Below are positions 30,176 through 41,416 of a DNA stretch of 64,000 nucleotides, piece after piece. Source of the DNA: Pseudogymnoascus destructans (Eukaryota > Ascomycota > Leotiomycetes > Thelebolales > Thelebolaceae); contig NW_020167537.1 of the NCBI RefSeq assembly GCF_001641265.1, forward strand, positions 186,001 to 250,000, read 5' to 3'. Both the position numbers and the translations under genes were made by a program. Each line of letters opens with the position of its first letter. The stretch's first letter is position 1. The notes below the pieces were generated by a model. That model worked only from the letters and a program-made list of their open reading frames with translations, was not told where the DNA came from and did no database searches.

Positions 30176-31107
30176 TGTCATACTGACATTTGTTGCACTC
30201 AGTTTGCTATCAAACTCAAGAGCAAACTTAGAAATCTCCTCCTCAAACCTACAAGTCACCATACATATCTTGGCTTATCACACCAACAACAAGAGCAATA
30301 CTACTCAACGATTGCTGCAAACTCTTCTACTACATCTGTTTTGCTACATACATCACGGCATATCATTTGGACACTCATTGAACAAGTTATTAAGAAAATC
30401 TCCTCCTTAAGGGGTGGGCCGAGACTACCACATGGCATATCTCTATCAACTAGAGGCCTAGGAACATGAACAATAGCTCTAGAAGCTTTACAACCCTCTA
30501 TGATTCATTACACGTCATCGCTCCTTAGTTACCCACAAGATTGGTTAAGTTATGACATAATTTGTCTATAGGTATCTGACCTTGGACCTCCTTTTCACTT
30601 CCTATAGGCTAGAAACCTGAGAGATGTTTCTATGGGATTCTCTTACATTCGCTACATGATTAGCAAGCTAGTTGTGGGTCGCACTTGATTTCTAATACAT
30701 TTACCAAGCCTGGTTAGTCATGAAAAGTCATGGAAAATGAGAGAACTACACTCCTTTGGCATAAATAGGATTGCCCTTTCCTTAAGAAAGGGCAAGCAGA
30801 CAATACAGTAAATCAACTATCACATACTTCCACGTCTTCTCCAAGCTTCCAAGCATTGATCTTGTTACTCCTTGTTTCTGAAAAGTCAGTGAGGTGCTAA
30901 CCTCTGACTTATCCCTGAGTTCTCAGACTCAACATTTGTTACAACTTGTCTAAACCACTCCACTACATCATACACCTGATTGCTGCATTGTGGAATAGTC
31001 TAAGCTACAACCCTTTGGCTCTGTTTCCTAAGACAGTGTGTTGTCTTAGTAAAATCATCCCTTCCTTGGGTGGCTAGATTCTCACATCTGGTGCACCCAC
31101 CATTACA
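30176..31107 (+). repeat. Solo LTR-A
   Basis: 932 bp from TGTCATACTGACATTTG to CACCATTACA. Flanks CCCCT and ACCCT match at four of five positions. Near-identical to 9471-10404. Confidence 0.85.
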
Positions 31108-31523
31108 ACCCTTGCACCTTTGTAACTTTTAGATAGTTCTAGTGATCTGAAATGGGCTGACCTAGCAGCTCCCTACTACCCTGTAGTAGATGAATGAATC
31201 TGTTTCTACACTAGTACCACCTCTGTGGCTTCCCTGTGTGCCCCCCCCCTCTTATAATAAGGTTCTAAGAGTGACACGTAGAAGGTTGGATGCACTCCCA
31301 TCTCCTAGGGAAGCTCAAGCCTATTTGCTTGTTTCCCTACTATTTCTACAATCTTAAATGGTCCTATAAGCCGCTCTAAGATCTTCCTGTTTAGGCGCCG
31401 CAGCCTTAGATTTTTCGTTGATAATAACACCCTATCCCCTATGTTATATTCCCTTGGCTTATGTTTGAGGTTGTAGTATTTCGTCTGTGTAGGGTTAGCA
31501 ATAAAACTCACTAAACTCATCCT
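31108..31523 (-). pseudogene. Integrase C-terminal fragment of a different Ty3 family
   Basis: The minus-strand open piece (31520-31305) reads NLKHKPREYNIGDRVLLSTK, then a GPFKIVEIVGKQANRLELP module, and continues out of frame toward PREMGVHPTF and VSLLEP. This is the GPY/F end of a Ty3 integrase, distinct in sequence from the chromovirus here. The rest of that element is absent. Confidence 0.7.
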
Positions 31524-31919
31524 ACTTATGAGTTGGTGAGTAACTCAAACTCATGAGTTTGAGTTCTGTGTTCTCAACTCATAACTCATGAGTGTTAGGG
31601 AAACGGGTATTACCGTGTGTTCTAGCAGGTTTGTACGCCTAAAATGATAATGCTAAAAAAGGGGATGACAATTGTTTTCTCTGGAGAATTGTCTAGTCCC
31701 CCCTCACTAAGGCTACGAAGCTCGGTTCGTTCAGACTTTGGAAGTTTCCTCTAGGGCTACAAATAGCGTACATAAGCTCATAGATTAGGTAGTAATTAAT
31801 TTGATTTGTTCTATTCAAAATACTGTATTTGCTGTGCTTCCCTCCTGACATTGTGCCCAAATGTGTAGTCCTAGCTACTCAAGATACCATATGATTTGTA
31901 TAAGACTTCCGTATCCTAG
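31524..31919. other. Spacer with short palindromic repeats
   Basis: At 31525-31595 variants of ACTCATGAGTT recur several times as a degenerate array. The rest is AT-rich and non-coding. Confidence 0.5.
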
Positions 31920-31921
31920 TA

Positions 31922-33386
31922 CAGAGGAAGTGTTCAAAAGTTTTGTCCTGCCAAGAATGCCAAGGTATGCATAACTTCCCCTCACTTGCGACCGACGAAC
32001 TGACTGACAATCGACAGTGCCTTTCAAGTTCAAACGATGGCACCGAACACGGATATCTCGACGAGGGCCCTGATTGTGGCCCTCAAATCTCCGACTGGAG
32101 GAAAGACTTCAGTGGAAGTTGCTGAGAAAACTGGCCTGTCAACCCGACAGGTCAACCGGATATATACTCGTGCAAGTGAGCGTGGGTTTGGCCCCAACCA
32201 TATGCCACTCACCTTACGAGATGAGTGGTTACAGGACGCCCGACAAAACAAACAGCTGAAGCGACAGAGGGAGTTGTCGCAAAGGTGCAAACCAACCATT
32301 ATGGAAGGGAAAAAACTTGTGCTGATATCGCGGGGGAACTTAGCTTGCAAGGTATCGACATCTCCTCCACGACAATATGGAGGGTTTTAAGGACTGCTGG
32401 CTTCCGGAAAACGAAACTGATGAGGAAGCCTGGGTTGACGAAGAAGATGAAGGCGGAGAGATTAAAATGGTGCCTTGACCATCAGCACTGGATACTTGAG
32501 GATTGGAAAAATGTAATATGGTCAGACGAGACATCTGTGGTACTAAACCATAGACGGGGAGGTTATTGGATATGGAGAAAGGCAGACGAGGCATTTTTAC
32601 GGAGTTGCATTAGGGAACGGTGGAAAGGATACTCAGAATTTATGTTTTGGGGATGTTTTACTTACGACAAGAAAGGGCCATGTCATTGTTGGATCCCAGA
32701 GACAAAAAAAGCGAGACGCTGCAGAAGTTGAAATACATGGAATGAATGAGGAGTTGGAACCAATTTTAGGTGAAGAATGGGAATTATCAAATGGTATATG
32801 CCGAATGTCTCTATGCAATCTTCCTGGTATAAAGCCGCTATGGAGATGGAATAAAAAGAATGGGAAGTTAAGCCGTGAGAAAGGAGGAGGGGGGATAGAT
32901 TGGTACCAGTATCAGAAAAAGATTCTGATACCAAAGATGTTCCATTTGCAAGTGAATGCATGGTAGACCGTCCGGATACTATTGTACAAGAAGACAACGC
33001 TCCATCACACAATCATTACATTCAGCGGCGAGTATTTCAATTACATGACATTAATTGCCTCTTCTGGTGCGCCAACTCTCTAGATTTAAATGTCATCGAG
33101 CCATGTTGGCCATGGATGAAAAGGAGGACTACAAGGAAGGAGGCACCAAAAAGTCGACCAGACGCGATACGAGCTTGGGAGACCTGTTGGGAAGATCTCC
33201 CTCAGTCGCAAATCCAAGCCTGGGTTGAGAGGATTCCTCAACATACCCAGAAAGTCATCGAGCTAGAAGGCGGAAATGAGTACAAGGAGGGGCGAGATAA
33301 ACACTGATTTCATAACTATGTACATAACTAAATTGTGAACTGTGGCGTTTCCTAGCGTGGGACAAAACTTTTGAACGCTTCCTCCG
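31922..33386 (+). mobile_element. Tc1/mariner-like element 2
   Basis: 1465 bp flanked by TA (31920-31921 and 33387-33388). Inverted termini are CAGAGGAAGTGTTCAAAAGT and CGGAGGAAGCGTTCAAAAGT, both followed by TTTGTCC. Contains a broken transposase. Confidence 0.9.
32037..33307 (+). pseudogene. Tc1/mariner DD34E transposase (frameshifted)
   Basis: Starts MAPNTDISTRALIVALKSPT with an HTH (VAEKTGLSTRQVNRIY). After frame changes near 32240, 32720 and 32930 the catalytic pieces appear in different frames: IWSDETSVVLNHRRGG, TIVQEDNAPSHNH and DLNVIEPCWPWMK. The order and spacing fit a DDE transposase of about 420 residues. Non-functional as it stands. Closely related in layout to element 3 at 34202-35694. 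Confidence 0.85.
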
Positions 33387-33591
33387 TAGTTGGGTGGGTG
33401 ACCACCAGCGAATACCCACTGTTGTATGTTTTTGCTATTTTTTTTGCTATTTGTCGTTCCGTGATAACAACCTCTCTTATATCATGACAATCAAATAACT
33501 ATCACATACGACCATAGACTCAAGAGAATTGGGCATCCTGTCCGCTCTGCCATACACAAGCTTGTAATTCAGTGGATTGATGCTCTCAATC

Positions 33592-33963
33592 TGTAAGGAT
33601 GCCTCCTTACCTAGATACTCGAAGGGCCCGCCTCAGAGCTGTTACGGTCACCACGGGCATGAAAACAGACTTCGTGCTGTTTCGGACCAGTTGAGGAGCA
33701 CATAGCGAGTTACACTATAGTGGGGAATGGTAAGGGTGTAGGGTTCAGGGTTGATGCGGACCTGTTGCAGTGGAAGGTTCAGGGCTAGGGTTGGGATAAC
33801 CGAGTTGGGGCCGTTTCGGGTATTTAAGGAAACAGACTTAACGGGGTTCCCCCTTCATCTTTTTTGTATCCTTCGTAGTAGACCTATAGGATAGCATCCG
33901 TTTAGCCTCCGACTCGCACTCTCATATGCTATTACTGTGAGCTGGGTGCCCTGTGTCCTTACA
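33592..33963 (+). repeat. Solo LTR-C with 5-bp target duplication
   Basis: 372 bp, TGTAAGGATGCCTCC...CTGTGTCCTTACA, between perfect CAATC duplications (33587-33591 and 33964-33968). Confidence 0.93.
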
Positions 33964-34014
33964 CAATCGTGCCAATAGGCATAGCATGGAATCTGAGCCC
34001 CTTGCCGCCTTAAG

Positions 34015-34072
34015 GGGTGAAGCGAGGGTGAAGCAAGGGTGAGCAGGGTGAGCAGGGTGAGCAGGGTGAGGT
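34015..34072. repeat. Minisatellite, 9-bp unit GGGTGAGCA
   Basis: About six imperfect units between the solo LTR-C and the next Tc1 element. An apparent Leu/Thr-rich ORF on the minus strand is a product of this array. Confidence 0.8.
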
Positions 34073-34201
34073 GACGCACCGTTTTTATGTCAATTTCGTG
34101 TCAGTCTCGCATCAATTTTGTAATAGTACCAGAGTGTGGCCGTTTTAGCTTACGTACCTTGTTCAGGTGCCTTGCTCTTATTTTCTATGATCCACCACGT
34201 A

Positions 34202-35694
34202 CGGAGGCGTGTACCAAAAGTCCTTGCCAGGCTAACAGTGCCAAGGAATGTAGCGTTCGGGGCTAAAAATAGGGGTAAAGTCACTAAATAGGCATCGTCA
34301 ATTCGTATTTTGTAGAGTAGAAGATAATACAGATATTAAATATGCCTTCCTACTCTCTTGCAACGCGAGCTCAAGCTATAGGACTCCGAGCTTATGGAGC
34401 TACATATCAGCAAATTAAAGAGAATACAAAAATTTCCGAGCGGCAAGTGCGATACTACATGGCTGAAGCACGCCGCCGTGGATATAATCCAGATATCGAC
34501 AAGCAATTACTCGATAAATATCTTATTGATGCCCCTCAAACAGACGCCCTCAGAAACTAAGTGAAAATGGCGAAGAGACTCTTAGAGTATAAAAATGGAC
34601 TGGAACTCTCGAGAGAAGACAGCAGCAACAATTGGTTATGAAAATGTGTGTCTACAATGACTGCTTTTCGAGCACTACAACGGCATAAACTGAAGCGATG
34701 AGAGAAGCACGACTACAATTCGCTCTACAATATGCACATTGGACTCTTACGGATTGGAAAAACATTATATGGACAGACGAAACATCTATTGTCCTTGGCC
34801 ATCGACGTGGAGGATTTAAAGTATGGAGGACAAAAGATGAGAGATTCGAGCCATCTGTTATTCGCTCTCGATGGCACGAAGCGTCGGAATTCATGTGGTG
34901 GAGCTGTTTTACATATGATAAAAGGGGCCATATCACATTTGGAAGCAAAGGAGAAGAGAGAAGCAGCAATTGAAATCGAAGCATTTAATAATACAATTGA
35001 AGCACAATGCAAAGAGGAATGGGAACTTGAAAATGGAATACATCGCCTTGGATTACGGAACTATAGAGGAAGGAAGCCAGAGTGGAAGTTTACAAAAAAG
35101 ACAGGAGCAATGACCCGTGAGAAAGGAAGAGGAGGAATTGATGCATGGCGATACCGAAAAGTCATCCTTGAGCCTTTACTTCTACCGTTTGCACAAGAGT
35201 GTAAGAAGGAAAGGCCAAATACTATTGTACAAGAAGATAAAGCACCATCTCATGCGTCAAAGTGGCAAAAGGCTGTCTTTGATAGGTTTGATATTCAATG
35301 GCTATTATGGCCAGGTAATTCGCCTGACCTTAATATGATTGAGCCTTGTTGGCCATTTATGAAGCTGGTTACTAGTCGTAAAGGGCCTCCTACAACTCGG
35401 AAGACTGCAGAAATCGTGTGGAAAAAGGCATGGGAGGAGCTTGAACAACGGAGAATACAGGCGTGGATTGAGAGGATTCCACGCCATATTCAAGAGGTTA
35501 TTAGACTTGTTGGAGGAAATGGATATAAGGAAGGGGTTAGTGATATATCTACACATGGCAAGGCACGTAGGAACTATTAACTATTATAATTGATTCTCAT
35601 TTTATGAAGCTACAGGTGCAAGTATCGTGAGTGCTCATTTTGACAGGGGTAGGCTATACCCCTGCCCGGCAAGGACTTTTGGTACACGCCTCCG
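34202..35694 (+). mobile_element. Tc1/mariner-like element 3
   Basis: 1493 bp flanked by TA (34200-34201 and 35695-35696). Termini CGGAGGCGTGTACCAAAAGT on both ends (inverted), continuing CCTTGCC. Contains a nearly complete but broken transposase. Confidence 0.92.
34342..35580 (+). pseudogene. Tc1/mariner DD34E transposase (two or more breaks)
   Basis: N-terminal HTH frame 34342-34560 (RAYGATYQQIKENTKISERQ) ends at a stop, and a degraded linker follows. The frame at 34698-34973 has TDWKNIIWTDETSIVLGHRR (first Asp). After a -1 or +2 shift near 34950 the frame to 35580 is open, with TIVQEDKAPSHASKW (second Asp) and GNSPDLNMIEPCWPFMK (third, Glu). The C-terminus reads IPRHIQEVIRLVGGNGYKEG, as in element 2. 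Three or four mutations separate it from an intact gene. Confidence 0.85.
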
Positions 35695-36350
35695 TAAACT
35701 GAGCCCCAAAAAAGTGCAGAGGTGCCACATCAAGACCACAAGTAGCTACAGCAGGAGACTACATTGTGAAGTTCACGTGATTTGGAGATTTGGGGATCAA
35801 ATATACAAAACCAACGACATTCGAACTTCTCACAGGCATGGCAATTCCTTCTACTGGATAATCTTGATCTCATTACACCCTGCACTACCACGAGGTGAAA
35901 GCCATCGCAGGGTCTTGACATTTGTAGTATGTGCATCCTCTACTTGGTTCGGCCCGTGTTGGTCAAGGCTCCCGCCCTCACTAAATTGAGGGGCGGCGTA
36001 TCCACCCAATATTCGTAGTACTGACGGGCGCACTGCCCGGACAGCTACATCAGACAACATTTCTTCAAGATACATGTATGAGCTGTAAGTCCCGAAAATG
36101 TGCCACATCAAACCACAAGAGGCTAATTTAACCAGAGTATAAAGCGGTGACTACATTTATGAAGCTCACGTGATTAGGGAACGACACGACACATGCACCT
36201 CGCTCAGATAAAACGTGATACGACTCTTCACTCCTTAAACGCCAAATCTCCATATTCTACCTTCATAATTTTCGTCAGCTATAGCATCCCTCATAACCTT
36301 AATATATTTGTATACCAACAATAACCCCACGCCACAAAACATATCCACTA
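35695..36350. other. Spacer with an imperfect direct repeat of about 90 bp
   Basis: Copies at 35701-35790 and 36089-36180 share GTGCCACATCAA, a TACATT...TGAAG segment and CACGTGATT. No gene seen between them. Confidence 0.6.
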
Positions 36351-38049
36351 TTATTCGAGAGTGGGAGTTTCGAATCGTCTTGCCACGAACTCCTCCATGT
36401 TCACAGGTGTCTCCAGTGGTTTTCCGACCTCAGCGGACCAACTTTCCATGAGTTCTAAGCAGCATAGTGGCTCTCGCAAAGCCTGGAGATACCAAAAGGT
36501 ACCATTTTCAAGGAAAATTTGCATCCGGGCAGAAAAACTGTGGTCTTTTCCTAATAACGATTCTTCATCCTGCAACACCTTCATGAAGTTCGTAAAATGG
36601 ACCTTGTACTCTTCCCTCTCCTCAGCTGTCCAATCCCAGGGATCAGGATTTGGTATGAGCCAAGGAGGAGGAGCATTGAGAAATTGACGTGGTGCCGCGT
36701 AACAGAATTCCCAATCTATTAGCGCCTTTATCTCGAACGTTTTAGAATCCACAAGTATGTTCCCAAATCGTAGATCGTCGAGAAATAACTTGAAAGGACC
36801 ATTACGGTCCACAGAGCTCGCAAGCTGTTTTGTGAGCAGTTTGATAGTTTGCAGACAGCGGTATTCTTCTTGGCACTCGACGTCGTCTGATACAGACTCG
36901 GGATTTTCACATAGAAGGCGTGTGTGCTGGTCGACAAGTTTGTTAAGGTATGCTGTAGTTGTTGAGGAAGGCTCCCTATTATCTGTAGAGAAATTAAACG
37001 CGGTGCTAAGTAGTGGTAGGAAGGGGTATACCATAAAGATGGAGCCCTGTCAGTCTCTGACCTTCATTCGTCTTCAACGTTAATGGGCCGGATTTAACAT
37101 GCCAAGATCGACTGTTCAATGACATTGACAATCCACCTATCTGATCAAAATCGTGTTCGAACAGCTCCAAATAGATTTGCGCCATTTGCTTATAAATGAA
37201 ATCCAAAGTGGACTGGCCTATTCCGGGTTTGATCTTGTCGTTCTGATAAAGAGCCTCATCTAAACGTTCCCCTTCGACGAATTCCATGATAATGAAAGGT
37301 CCTAGTCCGGCGAATCGTCCCTCAGTTCTTCCAGACGCTATAACTTTTGGGATCGGAATTCTAGTCCTGTCTTTGATGAATTTCATGACTGCAACTTCCT
37401 GATCGACCTTCTCCGTTGGATACATAACATCGCCTGGTATAGGGAAGCGAAGCAGCCAGTCATCATGATCGCTCATGTCGAAGCGCAGCCTAAAGCAATA
37501 ATTGAAAGCGCCTTCAAATCTTTCCACAACTCGGCATGGCTTTCCACTGCGGAACCCTGAGACGAACTCTTCCAATTCCGAACCCAAACCATTATCATGG
37601 TCGTATGATGCAAGTTTCTCCTGCCATTCGGCACGAACAAGTCTGTTTGATTCCAGAGCAGCCGCATTCACGCGCATTTTCTGTGAGACGTTCAACTGTC
37701 GACGGCTCAGAGTAGCCAGATTTGCCTCGAGATTGCCTGTAGAAATGCTGGCGTATCGGGGCGTGTCATTAACAAGGATCAATGGTCTGGCGTATCTGCA
37801 CTGGGAACGGTGTGGACTATGCCTGATATACCAGGCTTTACAGGTCGCGCCGAGGACAGGCATGTGGAGGGAAAGGAGTGGCGAGGCGTCGTGAAGCAAT
37901 CTCCCTCCAATCCGATCTGCATACGGCAATATAATTATACTTCGGTAGATTGTACAGATTTTCAAAATAATTATTTTGGATGTAACGAAACCCGACATTG
38001 CCATAGTATCACTAAATTCACGAACTACATAGTTTGCAAAATCAAGCAA
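36351..38049 (-). CDS. APH-like phosphotransferase/kinase family protein
   Basis: Exon 1 38049-37032, intron 36983-37031 (49 bp; GTATAC...CTACAG), exon 2 36982-36351; 549 residues if the first Met is used. Kinase similarity starts around residue 105-150 (ALESNRLVRAEWQEK, then FNYCFRLRFDMSDHDDWLLR, a nucleotide-loop-like strand). FAGLGPFIIMEFVEGERLDE is the hinge region. After the intron, GPFKLFLDDLRFGNILVD is the catalytic loop and ALIDWEF the metal-binding (DFG-equivalent) motif. The family (aminoglycoside phosphotransferase-like) phosphorylates small molecules; the substrate here is unknown. The first 100 residues look unlike a kinase, so a later start is possible. It is isolated between transposon blocks but shows no in-frame stop once spliced. 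Confidence 0.72.
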
Positions 38050-38247
38050 AGTGGCCTTAACTGATTGGACTAGTATTGAATTTCTCGTTCTCTTAAATTC
38101 CGCAACAATCCTTTGATCTAGAACATGACTTAAGTCTTCTGTGACTTCTTCAATTATTGCTGTGCTTTTGTTCGTAGCTTCTTGGTGTGCTGGTAAGTGT
38201 TAATGCTGATACAGTCCGTAACGATTAATGATTCAAAGCTACCTGTT

Positions 38248-38421
38248 TTATTTTTTGTTGTCTCTCTTCTTTTTCGAGTCATCTCCCTTCTTCACCACAG
38301 CGTCTTGCTCCTTCTTTTTTTTGGCAGATTCCCGTTTCTCCTTCGAGTCGTTGCCTTTTTTCACAGCTTGGTCAAGGGAAGATGATTTCTCAGTGTCATT
38401 GACGATTGTAATATCGGCCAT
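38248..38421 (-). CDS. Small Lys-rich ORF (57 aa), candidate only
   Basis: ATG 38419-38421 to TAA 38248-38250. Composition is about one third Lys, with an internal duplication: AVKKGNDSKEKR and AVVKKGDDSKKKR. It begins MADITIVNDTEKSSS. It lies 199 bp upstream of the kinase gene's first ATG in the same orientation, so it could be a short separate gene, an upstream exon, or chance. I recognise no family. Confidence 0.3.
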   Translation of the reverse strand: MADITIVNDTEKSSSLDQAVKKGNDSKEKRESAKKKKEQDAVVKKGDDSKKKRDNKK

Positions 38422-39172
38422 CTTGTTGAAAGCAGATTTTGGATATCGAAAATGTTCGTTGAGAATGATTTCAGTCGCGTGGAAATGGCATAATTTAGGA
38501 GTATCTAGATTTAGTGTAATAAGGGAAGCTGGGAGCCTCCCCTTCTCTTATGGATAAAAGCTCAACTGCAAACTGCTGCCTAAACTGACATGAACAGTGT
38601 GAGGTGCATGACTTCACCGATGAGGCTTCCACAAGGCTCGACTTTGCAATATGCAGGCCGTGAATCAGGTCGCGTCAAATGAGGGGTAAGGATATGTCAA
38701 GCGATCGATCCAACATAATTGGGAAAGCCGACCACTGTGAAGAATGCTGAAGAGATGATCACAGAGGTATCTCAGCACCAATTTAACTAGACGGCTCTGC
38801 TCCAAGACAGCCTTGCTGACTATGAAGTTGTCGGATCACGATATATGAAGTTGGTATGGGTCGGGCTAAGTTTCTATATTTTAACGTTCCTGGACCTTAA
38901 CGTGAAATAAGGTGCAGCAAGAGGCACAATTGAAGCAGGCAGCCTTGCGTTGGCCAGTGAAGCCACATCACAAGCCCCTTATATGCAGAGCCGCCATCCA
39001 CAGAAGGAAATGGCCGAAAGCATCCTGCATAATCTAGGCTCCAGTGCTTTAGGCGTACAGCCACATCGTGGTGCATATTCATCATCTATCACATGAGACA
39101 TGCAGGACGTTGACTTCTCTGTCCTCCGCAACGTCTGTGGGTTCATCATGAGAAAAATTTCAACGCTGGAAC
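38422..39172. other. Intergenic, nothing recognised
   Basis: Mixed-composition sequence ending at the outer LTR-C of the nest. No repeat family or credible ORF found. Confidence 0.4.
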
Positions 39173-39338
39173 TGTAAGGACACAGGGCACCCAGCTCACA
39201 GTAATAGCATATGAGAGTGCGAGTCGGAGGCTAAACGGATGCTATCCTATAGGTCTACTACGAAGGATACAAAAAAGATGAAGGGGGAACCCCGTTGAGT
39301 CTGTTTCCTTAAGTACCCGAAACGGGCCCAACTCGGTT

Positions 39339-39651
39339 TGTAAGGATGCCTCCTTACACGGGGTACCCTCGGACCCGTAAGACAACGCGGAATAGGCGAC
39401 ATAGTAGTATAGCAGCATAGATGTTCTAGGGTCGGGGTCGATTCGGGCGGCAGACGGGAGTGGATCTACCGGTACGCTAAGGCCTAGCCGAGTCGGACCC
39501 CATTTAGGTACATAAGGGGTAGGAAGCTATAAGCTCCCCTTTCATCTTTTTTGTATCCTTCGTAGTAGACCTATAGGATAGAATACAGCATCACCTCCGA
39601 CTCGCACTCCCATATGCAGCTACGGAGAGCCGTATTCCCTGTGTCCTTACA
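39339..39651 (+). repeat. LTR-C variant inserted in LTR-C
   Basis: 313 bp, TGTAAGGATGCCTCC...CTGTGTCCTTACA, with perfect CGGTT duplications (39334-39338 and 39652-39656). Its ends and TATA-proximal part match LTR-C, but the internal U3 sequence (from ACGGGGTACCCTCGG on) is different. Confidence 0.9.
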
Positions 39652-39692
39652 CGGTTGTCCCAACCCTAGCCCTGAACCTTCCACCGCAACAG

Positions 39693-40850
39693 TGTAATGG
39701 TGGGTGAACCAGATGTGAGAATCTAGTCACCCAAGGAAGGGATGAATTTACTAAGACAACACACTGTCTTAGAAAACAGAGCCAAAGGGTCGTAGCTTAG
39801 ACTATTCCACAACGCAGCAATCAGGTGTGTGATGTAGTGAAGTGGTTCAGACAAGTTGCAACAAATGTTGAGTCTGGGAACTCAGGGGTAAGTCAGAGGT
39901 TAACACCTCACTGACTTTTCAGAAACAAGGAGTAACAAGATCAATGCTTGGAAGCTTGGAAAAGACGTGGAAGTTGTCACGGTTCACCAAGGCATAGGGC
40001 GCCAGTTGGGTATAACGAATTAAACTCAATCTAGAGAAGAAAGGAAAGAGAAGAGGAGCACTCGAGCAGTGGCTCGATCTATATACAGCTATGTTGTTGT
40101 GGAGTGAATTCTCTTTAGCGAGACTAGTTCTGAGAATTCACTCCACAACTGAAAACTTCGCTCCAACCCCGGAAAGCTACCCACACCCCTGAACCCCCAC
40201 TCGAGCTGCAAGGCGCACTTGATATCGTAACAGAAGTATGTGATAGTCGATTTACTGTATTGTCTGCTTGCCCTTTCTTAATGAAAGGGCAATCCTATTT
40301 ATGCTAAAGGAGTGTAGTTCTCTCACAAGACTTTCCATGACTTACCAGGCTCAGTAACTGTAGTCGACATAAGAGAACCATCTCTTAGGTTCGTAGCCTA
40401 TAGGAAGTAAAAGGAGGTCCAAGGTCAGAGTACCCCTATAGACAAATTATGTCATAGACAAATTATGTCATAACTTAACCAATCTTGTGGGTAACTAAAG
40501 AGCGATGACGGGTAATGAATCATAGAGGTTCATAGGAGCTTTTAGAGCTATCGTTCATGCTCCTAGGCCTCTAGTTGGTAGAGATATGTCATGTGGTAGT
40601 ATGAGTGATGTCATGTAATGAATCATAGAGGGTTGTAGAGATATGCTATGTGGTAATATCAGCCCAGTAACTAAGGAGCGATGACGTGTAATGAATCATA
40701 GATGGTTGTAGCAATTGTTGAGTAGTATTGCGCTTGTTGTTGGTGTGATAAGCCAAAATATGTATAGTGACTTGTAGGTTTGAGGAGGAGATTTCCAAGT
40801 TTGCTCTTGAGTTTGATAGCAAACTGAGTGCAACAAATGTCAGTATGACA
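39693..40850 (-). repeat. LTR-A inserted in LTR-C, itself carrying LTR-D
   Basis: TGTAATGGTGGG...CAGTATGACA, with perfect AACAG duplications (39688-39692 and 40851-40855). Without the inserted LTR-D and one target copy it is 895 bp. Confidence 0.92.
39975..40232. repeat. Solo LTR-D inside LTR-A
   Basis: 258 bp, TGTCACGGTTCACC...GATATCGTAACA, with perfect GAAGT duplications (39970-39974 and 40233-40237). Contains a perfect 18-bp-arm hairpin at 40096-40149. This is the only copy of the family I see in the window. Confidence 0.88.
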
Positions 40851-40972
40851 AACAGGTCGGCATCGACCCTGAACCCTACACCCTTACCGTCCCCCATGCC
40901 GTAACTCGCTATGTGCTCCTCTACTGGTTCGAAACCACACTGAGTCAGATTTCTTGCTTGTAGTGACCGTAA

Positions 40973-41361
40973 TGTTACGACGGAACAAGAAGGCTGGCCA
41001 ACTACAGGACAGCAAGGAGGGAGGTCGCATGAGACCGGCCCTGGTACCTGGAGGGGCAGCGGGGAATAGTAGTTCCGAAAGTATCACGTGACGGACTCGC
41101 AGGATGATGAGAAGAGTCCTAAGAGTCCAGGACTCCGAGGACTCGAGTGAGTTCCCAGGAGTCCACTAGGCACGACGCCACTATATAAGTAGATAGTTAG
41201 TTCTTAGATAGGAGCTTCGTGCTCAACTCAATACAGTATTTGTTATATACTAGTAACGTGTTACTTGAAGCCTTTGTGTCTGATCCCCTGCCTCCTCTGA
41301 TAAGTAAACCTTTACGCAAGAGAACCTCTGTGTCTTCTATCGTTTAGAAGTCAGCGTTACA
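40973..41361 (+). repeat. Solo LTR-B inserted in LTR-C
   Basis: 389 bp, TGTTACGACGG...CAGCGTTACA, with perfect CGTAA duplications (40968-40972 and 41362-41366). It has one 86-bp U3 unit where the complete element has two (475 minus 86 equals 389). Confidence 0.95.
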
Positions 41362-41416
41362 CGTAACAGCTCTGAGGCAGGTTCTTCGAGTATCTAGGTA
41401 AGGAGGCATCCTTACA

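Larger units (their letters stand above)
39173..41416 (-). repeat. Outer LTR-C of a nested LTR stack
   Basis: LTR-C pieces in minus orientation at 39173-39338, 39652-39692, 40851-40972 and 41362-41416 join into one copy once the insertions and one target copy of each are removed. It ends GGCATCCTTACA at 41416. The outer flanks (GGAAC and TGAAT) do not match, so its own target duplication is lost. Confidence 0.85.
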
